NCBI GenBank assembly: GCA_002751075.1
Contig: NAOQ01000058.1
Coordinates: forward strand, 26,711-90,710
DNA: 64,000 nucleotides
DNA from: Ichthyophonus hoferi
Lineage: Eukaryota; Opisthokonta; Ichthyosporea; Ichthyophonida; Ichthyophonidae
Reading direction: 5' to 3'
Part shown: piece after piece, positions 11,331 through 25,400 of the stretch
Numbering within the stretch: position 1 is the stretch's first letter
Layout: each line of letters starts with the position of its first letter
Notes under the pieces: generated by a model
What the model was told of the DNA's origin: nothing
Database searches by the model: none
The model's input: only the letters and a program-made list of their open reading frames with translations
Translations under genes and position numbers: made by a program

Positions 11331-12298
11331 GTGTAAAAATGGCTGTTGGTCTATTGGTCATCTCGCGTGAACTTGAACCCACCGTGTACAGTATTGTGTT
11401 AGCTGCAGAATTTAACTGTTTCTAAATTTTGCTGATTCCAATTTACTTGATGGTTCTATGAATTATGATATTTTACATATAAGTTTGGTTGAGACACGAG
11501 AGAAAGAAACAAGTAATACGGATTTATTCAACCAGGTCTTATGATTATGATTATAATTGTAATTGTTGGATTTCCAGGGTTGTTATGTATTGGAGACCCT
11601 GATTCCATTTATTTATTAGTCAAAACCGTCTCTTTGTCTTTATAGTTTTCAGGGCAAAGCCTGAATATATGCATAGATTCGGGGTAGGATGCCACCTATT
11701 ATGTCCAATTTGAGTGGCTTACCCCGTTGTTGATTAAAGGCGGATTATATCGCAATTTTCAGTGTCGAAAAAGTTAATTTGCTAATGATAGTATTGTATT
11801 GTAATGTGTTATACCTCCAAAAGTACAGGTGAAAATTGAATTATACTTTATCCATGTATGCTCATTATCTTAATGATGCCGATAGTATACTTACTAAATT
11901 TTAATGAATCAAACTTAGAGTAGGTTGTTAATTTATATGGCAAATAACATTCAATCAATGTTGTGTAAAATCCAACGATTAGATTTTCTTACACCTTTTA
12001 TTTACTTGGATATAATTGAATATTGAAAGAAAAATTGCTGCTACAACTACATATTTCTACTAATTTGTTTTTTGCATTAATAGATACGCATTGCTACAGA
12101 GTTATTTATTTTACACTTGACTTTTAAAAAAATACAATTTTGGTGTTCGTACTAGCATTCTTTACGGTTCTAGACACGTAAACGACTGCAGTCAATACTG
12201 GAGATTAATAAACTAAATGATCAGCGAGTACGTGACTAGACCAAGCTATTAAACACAATTATACTAGATTTAAGTTGTCTGAACAAAACCAGCCAACA
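11331..12298. other. 3' flank of the CCCH gene, no further gene seen
   Basis: AT-rich DNA following the stop at 11330. It presumably includes the 3' UTR. I see no conserved coding frame, RNA gene or array. Confidence 0.4.
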
Positions 12299-12481
12299 AT
12301 GCTAGGATATGTTCATCCAGACAGAGCTTCATTTTCTTTTGACTGTACACAATATACGAGAAAGAATCGGTACATATTTACACCCCAACTTGAACATTAT
12401 CCACAACTATCAAATCGAGACGATGGACTTTGGGATAGTAGGCCATATCTAAATCTCAATAGGTTACCATTGGCTGGATGA
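12299..12481 (+). CDS. hypothetical 60-residue protein or terminal exon
   Basis: ATG at 12299 opens a 60-codon frame ending LNLNRLPLAG and stop. The translation is compositionally ordinary (aromatics, Asp/Arg, Pro spread evenly), unlike chance AT-rich frames here. The frame stays open upstream to about 12236, so it could instead be a last exon with an acceptor such as ACCAG just before CCAACAATG. It contains a Tyr/Asn-rich end (DDGLWDSRPYLNLNRLPL), but I recognise no family. It sits between the CCCH gene and the convergent 3' end of WASHC2. Confidence 0.3.
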   Translation: MLGYVHPDRASFSFDCTQYTRKNRYIFTPQLEHYPQLSNRDDGLWDSRPYLNLNRLPLAG

Positions 12482-12642
12482 GGGTCTGTGGATGAAAAGG
12501 GGCATAATTAATTTTAATTAACGTTGATTAATTCTATTTAGTTTAAATTATTCTTTTTGTGTTATTATGTAAATGCATAGGTCGTAAGTATACATTATTA
12601 TATCTATACAACCTGTATGATACCACATTTTATTAACCACAT

Positions 12643-12676
12643 CTTATCTTATCATATCATATCATATCATATCATA
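12643..12676. repeat. (TATCA)n pentanucleotide microsatellite
   Basis: Perfect ATCAT/TATCA pentamers at the 3' side of WASHC2, a short clean member of the 5-bp-period arrays seen in many introns of this window. Confidence 0.85.
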
Positions 12677-13129
12677 CAGACTATGTAACATGTTTGAGCA
12701 TGTTTAGTGAATGAAGACAGTATCTTGAACTACATATATGCTATATAGTATAAACACACCATGGATACTATCGTTGTATTACAATTAAGGAAGCCTAGAC
12801 AGGGTTAAGATAAATCATTGTAAAAGAGATTAGATTAATAGAAACGTTGCAAGGCAAGGACAAAGGAAGAGGGAGAAGGAAACACATACTCAAAGGGAGA
12901 GAAACGGAAAGAGAGGCACACAGAGAGTGGGAGAGGAAGAGAATGAGAAGAAAATAAAATATAACATAATTTACAGCAATGTAAGTTTCAGTAACAACAT
13001 AACTGGTCCACATAAGCCTTCACCCTTCTAAAGCAATGTACAACCCCTATTATTATCCCCTGACTTGGGTTGCCATCATCTGCGACCTCACTATCAATAC
13101 CTTTGTTCGAATATATTATTGGAAGTTTA

Positions 13130-16100
13130 TCAGGCAAACATGTCTCTCTTTTTGACGTTTGAACTGTTATCAGATGGAGATCTATTCTGAAAATTGGAAA
13201 GTTTAGGAGATAATGGGGTTGTACTCTCGGGGAAACGTGACTTTACAGGGAGGGGTCCTGGTGATAGGTCACTTAATTTGTCAATTGATGATAATGACTG
13301 CTGATTGGTTCGCCCCGAGTCTATAGTGCCGGATTCTACAACAGAGGCCTTCTTTGTAAAGATATCCATATCACTATCAGAATCGTCATCCAACCATAAG
13401 GAGCGGTTAAAATGACTGCGAGGCAGACGGGTTGGAATGACTTTATCTCGGGGGACAGGAGAAGGAGTTGGGGAGAATAAGGATTGCGAATTACTATTGG
13501 TCACTTCACAAAACAAAGATGCTATTGGCTCTCCCAACTTTACGTCTTTATCTATCATTGGTGTAGGAATTGGGACTGCTGCAGTGATTGGCTGTGTAGA
13601 TGTAGAAGGGGAAGTCGTAAGAGGTGACATAGAGGAGGGTGGAAGAAATGCATCTGCACTATTTTTGGTCACTTCATTATTTACATTAGTATTTATAACA
13701 GGTGGTTTGCTCTCATTGGGCAATTCTAGTACATCAATGGGAAAAGACGGTGACGCCAATGACGTCACGTACCTATCATCATTATCTGTCACATCTTCAA
13801 GTACAGAGGGCTCTAACTTTAACATGGAAGAACATGATTGACTGATATCTGATTGAGCCTCAATCAAACCATTTATATATATTCCCTGTTCTAATTGGTT
13901 GTCAGATGAAGTTGGGATGATTTGTTTGGCTAATGTCTGCTTAAAAGCTATCGGATTGGTTGAGCCCCGGGTTGTCCTGGAATAGAAAAGGCTATTATCA
14001 TCGTCATCGGAGGAGCTATCACCAAATAAAGAAGTCTTGGCAGCCACAGCCAGCCTCATTGTTGAGGCCTTCCTATTGGTCAACCTTGATATGAGAGGTT
14101 TTGTGATTGATGGAGAAGGAATAGGGAGGGAGATATCAGCCATACTGGTTGATTCGACAGTATGGTTAACCAATGACCTATCTTTATTTGCTGCAAGTAG
14201 AATGGAGAGGATATCTGATAGGATGGTGATGTCAGTCCAAATATAGTAATGATATCCATATATACATATATAAAGTGTGTATTACTGAAGAACGCACATG
14301 ATTCATAGGTGTCGTGATTGTAGTTGGTAAAAATCATCCAATAGGATAGTTTTTATTAAAATTTTACTTTCCTATAGGCCATATAAACTGATCTAAAATA
14401 CCATCCACTATTGATCCATTATCATACCCTTTCGATATATGTATGTCTATACCAATGAAGAGTGCATACATCAGAGGACATACGAATGAATAAATGGATG
14501 CATGACATAGCCATGTTAGTTTATGTAATCACCAATGGGTATCATTTGATAAATTCATATATGAATTTTTATATATCCTTTTATAAATTAATAATTTCAT
14601 GTAATATATTTCTTATGTATACATACATACGCTAACCAACCGCTACACCCACCTTCGTCATCATCACCAAACAGGTTGACTTTATTGGAATCCTTAGGAA
14701 TACGGGTCGATTCAGGATTAACCAACGAGGGTTTAATGCCTCCTTTTATCACGTCATTCTTAATTATATTCTGTGATATCTTATCGCTGATATTTACTGA
14801 TTGGATGGTTAAAATTTAAAAGAAAGGTTAAAAAAGAAAAGGATGTATGAAGTCAAGGTGGAGTGTAGTGTGGTGTAGTGTAATGTAGTGTAGTGTAGGG
14901 TAAGGTAAGGTAGGGTAGTAGCATAGTGTAGTATATTGTTTTGCTTTGCTTATATACATATACAATACACAATATATATATATCTAACACACCTAATAGA
15001 TCGGAAATATAATAAAAGGTTAAAATAATGATCAGTGCGGTGAAATGGTAGGAATGACTTACCACCAATATCCGAGGACTTCATAGAGATAGTAGAATAA
15101 GCAGTAATATTATTGGTGGAACACAGACTACCAGTACTTTGAAATTCGGTCCCAAACATCACTGATACACCTATACCCCACTCACTGCCTTTAGAACTTA
15201 TACCATACAATAGTGTAACAGTTTAGGAATATATAGTATACAGTATATAGTATACAGTATATAGTATACAGTATATCTTACGGGGGTTTAATAATATATT
15301 AGCATGATAATCTATTAGCTTGATAGTATGATTATAATTATATAATGTTATAATATTATGTTAGTAAAATAGTATTATATTATAATAATATTAATAATAT
15401 GGCGTATGCTAGTATGGTGACGTGTAGTAGATGGGCAGCATAATATAATAATAGATCTGATACCTTTATATCAATTTATCTTGTGGTTAGAGTCGTTAGT
15501 GGACTAGACGACATGTATCCAACCACAAGGCAGCAATAGAAATATAAGCCAACCAAAAAACACCAACCTTTAGAGGATTTAATCACAATATCGCCCATAT
15601 TTTTATTGTTAGGTCCTTCTACAACCATCCTATCAGTGCCCTTTCTCTTTTCCTCTCCAACCAGTTTCTGATCTGTTTCCATAGCAACCATTGTATGATT
15701 GGTAAATGGCACTGTTACACTTGAACGATTGGTCTGTGGTGCAGTGCCCTTTCTCTTTTCTGCTCCAACCAGTTTCTGATCTGTTTCCATAGCAACCATG
15801 GTACAATTGGTAGATGGCACTGTTACACTTGAACGATTGGTCTGTGATGCAGTGCCCTTTCCTTTTTCCTCTCCAATCAGTTTCTGATCTGCTTCCATAG
15901 CAGCCATTGTATGATTGGTAGACGGCACTGTCACACTTGAACGATTGGTTAATGATGCAGTAGCCATAGCCGGTAAATTCACAATTCGAGACTGGGGGGG
16001 TCTATGGAGGTATTTAAGCCCCATAACTTCTGATCCTTCTTCTTTTTCTTTGTCTTTTGCTAATACTTTTTCTAGTGTAACTGTAACTGGTAGTTTTTCT

Positions 16101-19100
16101 AAAGGTGATGAATTGTAATCTCTATTGTGATTGGTTCCCACACGGCGTGAAGTTAGTTTTGGCTTAGGAGCTGGTATAGGAGCTGGTTTAAATACATCAA
16201 TTATATGCTGCGGTTTAGTTTGATCGGTAGTCTCTATTGGTTTATTGTCAGATTCCTCAGCAAATAAAGACATTGCTGGCTTGGTTATAATTGGAGTTGT
16301 AGTATCTGTGAGGTAGGAGTTAGAGTAGATTAGTATAGAGAAAGAGTAAAGGGAAGAGAGAATAAATAAAAGAAAGAGAAGCAATATTAATAGGAAAAAC
16401 AAAAGCAATATATATACATGGTAGTACAGTACAATGTGAATTAGACAATAAGTGGAAGACAAGACAAAATAATGGTAATTAATATACCAATTAAAATACA
16501 ATTACAAACCACCAATAAAGTAACACCCATTACCATATAAACACATGTTAAAGCACATGGCATACCTGCAGCACCGATACGTGGTTGTGATAAGCTATCA
16601 GAAATGGAGTGGGATGATTCGCGGTCAAATTCGGAAAATATTCCTGGGCTAGTAGATTGCTTTGACGACCTATCACACTCGGTTTTGTCATCTATAGGAT
16701 GGATTACTGGTGAGAGGCAGTCACATGATTGGTAGATCATAGGGTATGATGTGATATACTATGAGTTGGCATGGTATGATATAGTATGGTATGACATGGT
16801 ATGGTATGATATAGTAGGATATTTGGTATGGTAGGGTATAATATTGCATGGTATAATGTAATATAGTATGATAGGATATGGTATAGTATTGTAATTATAT
16901 AATATAGTATGATAGGACATGATGGTATATAGTATTATATGATATGATAGAATATACAACAATACCATGTATATTATTCCAGAATATAATATGCCATGTT
17001 AAGACACAATATAAATATGTGCTCACTTTAAGCACGGCTGTGATAACAAATATATACAAAGAAACATACATATATATGCCAGTGCTCACATACACGCATA
17101 TTTGTTTATTTGTTGATGTATATGTTGATGTATATCAACCTGTAGACTTATATATGCAGATATAAATATCAATATAGACCATAATATATATAAGCAGAAT
17201 GAATACATACATAAGACATATATATTAACGTGAAACATACACAGTTATAAGTGTGATATGTAACCCTAGATGTCGCTCACCTTTAATAATCAACCAATCA
17301 GTAACCCCATTTCCATCCAGTTTAGTTATATCTTTTCCAAGTGGACCAATAGTTGCTTTAGCTGAATCTGTCACGTGATCTTCACACAATAATTGGGTTG
17401 GTGGGGAGGAGAATGATTGGATATCTGTGGTGCTGAGGGATAGATTGATTGGCAGAAAAGAAGATAAGATAAGATAGGATAGGATAAAATAGAATAGGAT
17501 AAAATAGAATAGGATAAAATAGAATAGGATAGAATAGAATAGGATAGAATAGAATAGGTTATAATACGGCATAGTTTAACAGAAGAAAACATTATGATAC
17601 AGTATAGTAGGATGGTATAAGATATAAAATGATGTGTTATGATATAATATGCTAGGATATTATATGATTTAACATAGTATAATATAATATAGTATGATGT
17701 GATAGAATAGGACATGATGTGATATATTATGGTATGATATGTTAGGGTAGGATAGGATATACCAACATGCATACAAACACAATAACCTACTATCATTATC
17801 ATACCAACAACCCTATCCTACCAAGAACTGAGTACTAGACCAGAGATAGGAATGAATACCTACTACCGTTGCAATCAGTCTGATTCTCCTCCTCCTCCTC
17901 CTCCTCCTCTTCAAAGAGAGATGTATTGTATGTAATAGTAATTGGTTTAGTTGGATTGTCCAAGGTAAATAGATCGTCTGAGCTATCATCGAATAGCCCC
18001 TTCTGTGTGCATGTACGCTTTGTGTCAGATTGCGTTACATTATATCCCTGAGATGCCTATCTATATAGAGTAGAATGGCTTAATATGATGTAGTAGAGTA
18101 TGATATGGTATGAGATAGTATGAGATAGTATGATATAATATAATCTTGTACAATATGGTATGATACAGTGTGATGTGGTATGATGTAATACAATATAATT
18201 CAAAATTTCATACTTTTCACTGGACAGTAACATCTAAAACATCATCAGTCAATCATGCCCAACCATTTATTATAAAAATAAAACATTTATGCCATTGCTA
18301 TTATTTGGATTGGTCCATTTTAAAATAATTATAATTTAAAATAGAAATATGCATACATATACATTAATAAACAATGTGAATGGATAGATAAACAATAAAA
18401 TACAAATGTAGTGAATCAATTCAATATAACAAGCTCACCCAAACGNNNNNNNNNNNNNNNNNNNNNNNNNNNNNNNNNNNNNNNNNNNNNNNNNNNNNNN
18501 NNNNNNNNNNNNNNNNNNNNNNNNNNNNNNNNNNNNNNNNNNNNNNNNNNNNNNNNNNNNNNNNNNNNNNNNNNNNNNNNNNNNNNNNNNNNNNNNNNNN
18601 NNNNNNNNNNNNNNNNNNNNNNNNNNNNNNNNNNNNNNNNNNNNNNNNNNNNNNNNNNNNNNNNNNNNNNNNNNNNNNNNNNNNNNNNNNNNNNNNNNNN
18701 NNNNNNNNNNNNNNNNNNNNNNNNNNNNNNNNNNNNNNNNNNNNNNNNNNNNNNNNNNNNNNNNNNNNNNNNNNNNNNNNNNNNNNNNNNNNNNNNNNNN
18801 NNNNNNNNNNNNNNNNNTCAGTGGTCCATTTTAAAATAATTATAATTTAAAATAGAAATATGCATACATATACATTAATAAACAATGTGAATGGATAGAT
18901 AAACAATAAAATACAAATGTAGTGAATCAATTCAATATAACAAGCTCACCCAAACGCCAACATATATTAAAAATTCAACAACTATATTAGCTAACCTCCT
19001 TGAACAAGTTATTCATTTCTGGGCGCTTTACAGGCAATGGTACATGATCAGGTGATGATTGGTCTATCTGCTTGCCTTTTATGGTTAGTTTGAAAAAGGA

Positions 19101-19386
19101 GCTTAACCAATCAAATACATAATAGGGAAGACTATATATATATAACTGGCTTAACGTATATATCATTTAAAATATTGGCATCTTAATGGTATATTAAATA
19201 CTTCTCAAATATATATATCTACATAAAGATACAACCATCTTTCCGCTTTGTAATATGCCCACATACATGTACACATTTACATTGATATACATACCTAACA
19301 ACCTACCTACCTACGTATCTACCTACACACACACATATACATACATACCTACATACACGCCTACTTACGTACATACATACACACAT

Positions 19387-19433
<47 letters not shown>

Positions 19434-22400
19434 CCTACATACCTACATACCTACATACATACATACATACATACAACATACATACATATATACTCACCAT
19501 TATCTCCCTCGAATGACTCTCTCGCCCTTGCCGTAACGGCTCTGTTCGGCAGTTGGTTACATAAGAAGAAGCACAGTGATTGGCTAGTTATATATATATA
19601 TATGCATTATTATATAATGACATTTAATTTTTTTTATAATATGATAGAGCACATGACGCATAATGAAATATGACTGGTTTTGGTATTGATACGCGCACGT
19701 AAATGGCTGTGCTATTTTTAAATATATTCTATTTATGAAGAGGGTTTGTGGGTAAATGACTGGATAAATAAGCCAGTATGCAAACAAACTACTTACTGTA
19801 TATCATACATATCATAGCTATATACTGAGCAACGGTGAATTACCTTTTCGGATAGTAGGTATGGGGTGAATGTCTTCCACGTCATCAAATAGAGTGTACT
19901 TACGACCCATATTAGTAAATAAATCATGAACAATGACGGAGTTTTCATCTTTAGCAGAGGCCATAATATCATGAGTATCTAGCGGATAAAGTGAGAGAGA
20001 AGAGAGAGAGGGAGAAGGAAAGAGAGGCGGGAGAAACATAGAGAGAGTGATGTAAGTTTTTTTCTATTATATAGTATACACTATGTATTATTGGGTATGT
20101 ATTATGTATGCATCATAACATATACATTATTTTTTATACATGAAATTACATTTACATTACAGTATATAACTATTATATTTGGGCATTCTCTGAGTACACG
20201 CACACAACGGCGATACATTTACATTTCCAATTGATATTATATGTATATATGATGTGATATAGTAATAGCTATACACTAAAATAAGTACTATGTATAATGG
20301 AATATAATATCAAACCAAATTAATGAATGCAGGAGTTTATCAATTTGCATGTGATTATTTATATGTGTTTGGAGTGGGCGAGGTATGTTAAAGATTTTAT
20401 AGTTACCTTCTGGCTCGCTCTCTTCCATAGTTGATATGATTGGCTGTGTACTTTTAACTAAGGTATGATCACTCTGTAACAATAGAAGTAGTTATATATC
20501 AATTAGCCAATAGAAAAATGTGTAAATTATAGATACCAATAAAGCTAGATTATATTGGTATGGACCAATTAGAGCAAATTAGAATACAACATACAAATAT
20601 TACTTAAATGGGACTAATTATATCCTAAGAGAATTGTTAATTAACTAGCCTACATTAAGAAAACAAACAAACAAATAAAGACATAACGTAATGTATAATA
20701 TAAAACTAATAAAAGCTATAATGTTTATATATACAATAACAATTTATTGCATAGTAGATTATACATAATAATACAGGTACCGTGGATTTCCGCACACTAA
20801 TAAGAAAAGAGCATCCAATCTACTCGAAAACAGAAATTCACTAATAGAAAAAAAAAATCTTATAATTTAACACTAAAGTATAAAATACACATCATCAATA
20901 AGCTGCCATTTTAATGGTCACTTGGACGAATAATAATGTATATTAACAGTAAATGCGGCCAATAGAAGCAGGAATAATAAAAGCATACAATAAACATCAC
21001 CCCATCCTATACCCATCTCCACCAATAACCTTCATTTGTTCATTAATTAATGCTAATTCTAGGTCATGATAGGATAGCTAAACCAAACCTTTCACCAATA
21101 ATACATAATTCATAAGTCTTTGATTTTCTTAATTTTTAACTTAAAGAATTTATTGGTCCTACCTAAAATAATATACAGAAAATCAAAAATAACTACCGAT
21201 GTAGCCATGTGAACTATATTTATTGTTATAAATTGAGATAGTAGCTGATGGGGCTAAACTAGTTTTTAAAAGAGCCATTCTATTAGTCATTAAGAAACTC
21301 AGCATATACCCTCTCGCTCTACTGCCCCCTGCTACTATACACACATACCTGCATTAAATCTACCAACGCAGAGATGCCCAAGGAGCCAATAGGATTGCCC
21401 GATGACCCTGATCCAGATCTAGCTACAGGGATACATGACTGGGACCCAATCATACTACTGGAGGTGGATTCATAATCGCTCGTTTCCGATTGCATTGATA
21501 GATCCTGATCGGCCATTGATTCCGATTGTGAGGCATCATATGGTTTCTGATAGGCTATTGGAGAAGACGAAGAGCTCACCATATTTGGATTTCGGAATCT
21601 GGTAGGATCTGATTGTGTCTATATACGGAAAGGGTTAATTCGCATTAAATAGCTGTTTAAAAATCGATAGAAATATTTTAGGCAAATAAAAAATAAATAA
21701 AAATACAGGCAAAAATAGAAATAATCAATAGGAAATATCACCAACCAATGAATTAGGTACTGGTGATGAAGGACCCTTAATGTCTACTCCCATTGGTCGA
21801 CCTGCCATTTAGTGCAAAAATATATATTAATAGATTAACCCCGCCCTATTGGTACAAAACGCAATTAAATATTATATTATATTATACCGTTATACTATTA
21901 TATTAGAATATTACTAGACTGCTACAAAATAATGCTATTATACTACCATATAATTATAATATCAAACTATTATACCATCACACTAGCATACATAATACAT
22001 TACAATACTATACAATATCCTACAATGCAATATATATATATATACTCACCTTCAAACAAATTCCTCCCTGTGCTAGTCTTATAGCGAGTACTGCCAATGA
22101 TACAAGGTAGAGGGCGATCTTGGTACCGATTCTTCAGGTTAATTCGATTCGAATCAATTCGGATCAATCGGGGTTAATATAATAAGGATAGGACCACTTG
22201 TCTATGTTATATGTGTGGCGCTATTATAAGATATTGCGTGGGAGTAGATATAGATATATACACACCAATATATAAACATACATACATATTAATCTCGAGG
22301 TTTAGATCCAGTGCAACCATGTAGATATGTAGATAGATCATTTTTTAAATAATTTAAACATGTAAATAATTGGTTAGGCTTACCTTTGATGACCATAAGG

Positions 22401-25400
22401 GGTCTGATAAAGAAACTATAGGAAATAGGCCAATTGTTAGTATACCGATGGCTCACTACTGATCGGTGTAGAATTATATATATATATATACATTATATCT
22501 GTACCACAGAATCAAATAATAAGTTACAATACAGTAAAATACAATATAATACAATATGATCCAATACAGCGTAATATAATATAATATAATATAATATAAT
22601 ATAATATAATAAGATAGAATAGAATAAATTAGAATAGAGTAGAATAGAATACCCCAAAATAAAATAAAATAGAATCCAATATACTAAAACATAATGTAAT
22701 ATAATATAATATAATTCAATACAATATAATATAATAGAATATAACAGAATAGAACACAACGGGACATTATCTGTCTTTATATGTCTCATAGTCTAACTGC
22801 GAGTGTAAATCAATAATTACAACAGATATTCAAATTCCACCAGAATATACAAACACCCTAAAACATAATGTAATATAATAATAATATTATTATTATTATA
22901 TATACTAGAATTAGTAATAGCAATATTGAAATTCCGAGCCGAAAATTACTATACAAATATATTTAAGATACACGACTTACTTGTAGGTGATTGGGTGTCT
23001 ACGCATGAGTCAATCACATTCAAGCCGCTGTTGAGGGCACGAGAGATCTTGTGAACTTTATCGGCTCCATGATTCGGGATCGCATTTTCCTGTGGTGTAT
23101 TATTATTAGTAGTAGTATTATTAGTATTAATGTAGTGGTAGCAGTGAAAATAATAATCTTTCTATTAGTGGTAATAATAGTAATCGTAATAGGCGTAATA
23201 ATGATAATAATAATAACAATAATAGTTAAAACAGCTTTAATAATAGGTAACTAATAAATGCATCAAAAACAAACAATCTAAATGAAATTACTAGGGCAAA
23301 GCATATCATCTTTGTAAAACGAAACATTATAGGAGAATTCAATTTAAATATACCAACAAGCATATGGTATAGTAGTAAATATATACAAAACCAGCAGGAT
23401 TATATATATATATGTAAGACTACCTAGTAGTGATATATACTATTCCTACTATAAGAACCCAATTTAAAACACAGTTATAGTAGTTGGAAATAATCAGAAT
23501 ATATTAAAATTTTAAACTTAAAACAATTTTAAAATCCAAGTATTGCCATAGACCTATATATTACTAGATATCTTAATTGAGAATAAATACAAAGAAAAAG
23601 GAGGCAAAAAATAATCAATAATTTAACATAAGTTAAAATTTAATTACTATTACTCATTGGTACACATATATAGATAGGAAAAGGGGGAAACCTGCCGATT
23701 TTGTGATGATTGTTTCTATTGGTGGCTTCACGCCGCCGTCACATACACGCTGTACGATTGGCTATGAGCATGAGGGACCCTTGGATATAATATCATATGA
23801 TATAGTATGATATAATATGGGATGGTATGATACGATATGATAAAATATAATGTGATAAAATATGATATAGTATATTATAATAATATTTCTAATGATTTTC
23901 TTATATAGAAAAGACAATCCATATCATATGCAAAATTTATCTATATATGACAGGCAATAGACACCATATATAGTAGGCATCATATTCTTTCTCTTTCTAT
24001 TTTTGTAAACACAAGACTATAAGCGAATGCATAAAGACAAATAGAAATGTACAGATGTGCCTACATTTTCAAAAAACTGAGTATTGGCCATCATTAAAAA
24101 ACTATTCAGGGCGTTATTGGCTCGTGCCTCTGTCAGCTGTAGTGATTGGATGGAATAGAGTTAAAGATTGCTTTTAAAAATAATAAGATGGTATCAGAGA
24201 TCTACATGTAAGCCAATAACTATTGAAACCTTGTAGTAGTTTTAGCTTTATCGTGTTAGAGTATACTGAGATTTAATGTGCTATTAAAATATATTAGAAC
24301 CCTATGATATATATAAATCTCTTCTCTCTATTAATAGCCATTTTAACAACTAGTTTATATTTAATCTATTCCACCAATAGTCTAACATGACAGAGATAAA
24401 TGTAGCCATATAATTGGATAACGCATTATATATATATATATATAAGAATAAAAAATATGGCCTAATAATCGTTTAATAATATTGCCATTATAATATATAT
24501 GAGATATAATACAGAAAGACTAAATACCAATATGAGAAAGATACAGTTAACCATTTTAGGATATACATACAGGTGAGCCTATGCTATATTGAGTAACAGT
24601 AGGTAATATCAGGTGATTGATTACAATACATAGAGTTATAGCAAAGTAAACCAATCGGTGGAGATTCCAAACGGTAAAAACCTCTTTAATTGGAAAATAT
24701 ATTATATAGCTTGAGATATAGTATATGCATTAAGGTAACTTAGACAACAAGTTGTACTAGTCAAAGATAAAATAAAATACAAAAGGTAATTGTTAAAACA
24801 AGTATATACATAGTTGTATTACCTATGAGTTAAATAGTGATTTGGTATGTGTGCAAAAGACATAGCTTGATAGTATGTACTTATAGGTTGATATAAACTG
24901 GTATGACGTAATATCATGTGATAGTATAGCATACCATATAGTACAGTGGTAGGTTAAATAGACAATACAATACAATATAATATAGTAGTATAGTATAGTA
25001 TATAATATAGTCCAATAGTAGGCTAATTGAATAGTGAAATATATTATGGTAGCACAATATAATATGGCATAGCATAACATAACATAATATAGTAACTATA
25101 TTCCATTGGTCCTTTACACCATCACAACCAACCATACCTTGCTTTCTCTAACCAGATCATTCATTTCATTTTCCGTTTCGTTTGCTTTAGCCAATAATCG
25201 GGCAGATAATTCTTTTATGTATAGCAACAGCTGTATTCCATAAAAAGCAAATTAAATTTTTTTAATAAATTTATTACTTTTGTTTTTTATTTTATTGGTG
25301 GGTTGTTATTTAAATTTTACATGGTTATTAGCACTTACGAAATGCCTTGTTTAAAAAGTTTTAAGTTTTCTATCGGGATGTTACATATATGCCAAGCTAT

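Noticed and set aside
17225-17802. Long Tyr/Ile/Ser-rich minus-strand frames (115 and 143 residues)
   Set aside because: Mostly translated pentanucleotide array; only about 17281-17436 is a real WASHC2 exon.
22138-22180. TTCGATTCGAATCAATTCGG run near a WASHC2 acceptor
   Set aside because: Imperfect palindromic intronic text; looked like a possible operator or tRNA arm but nothing around it supports either.
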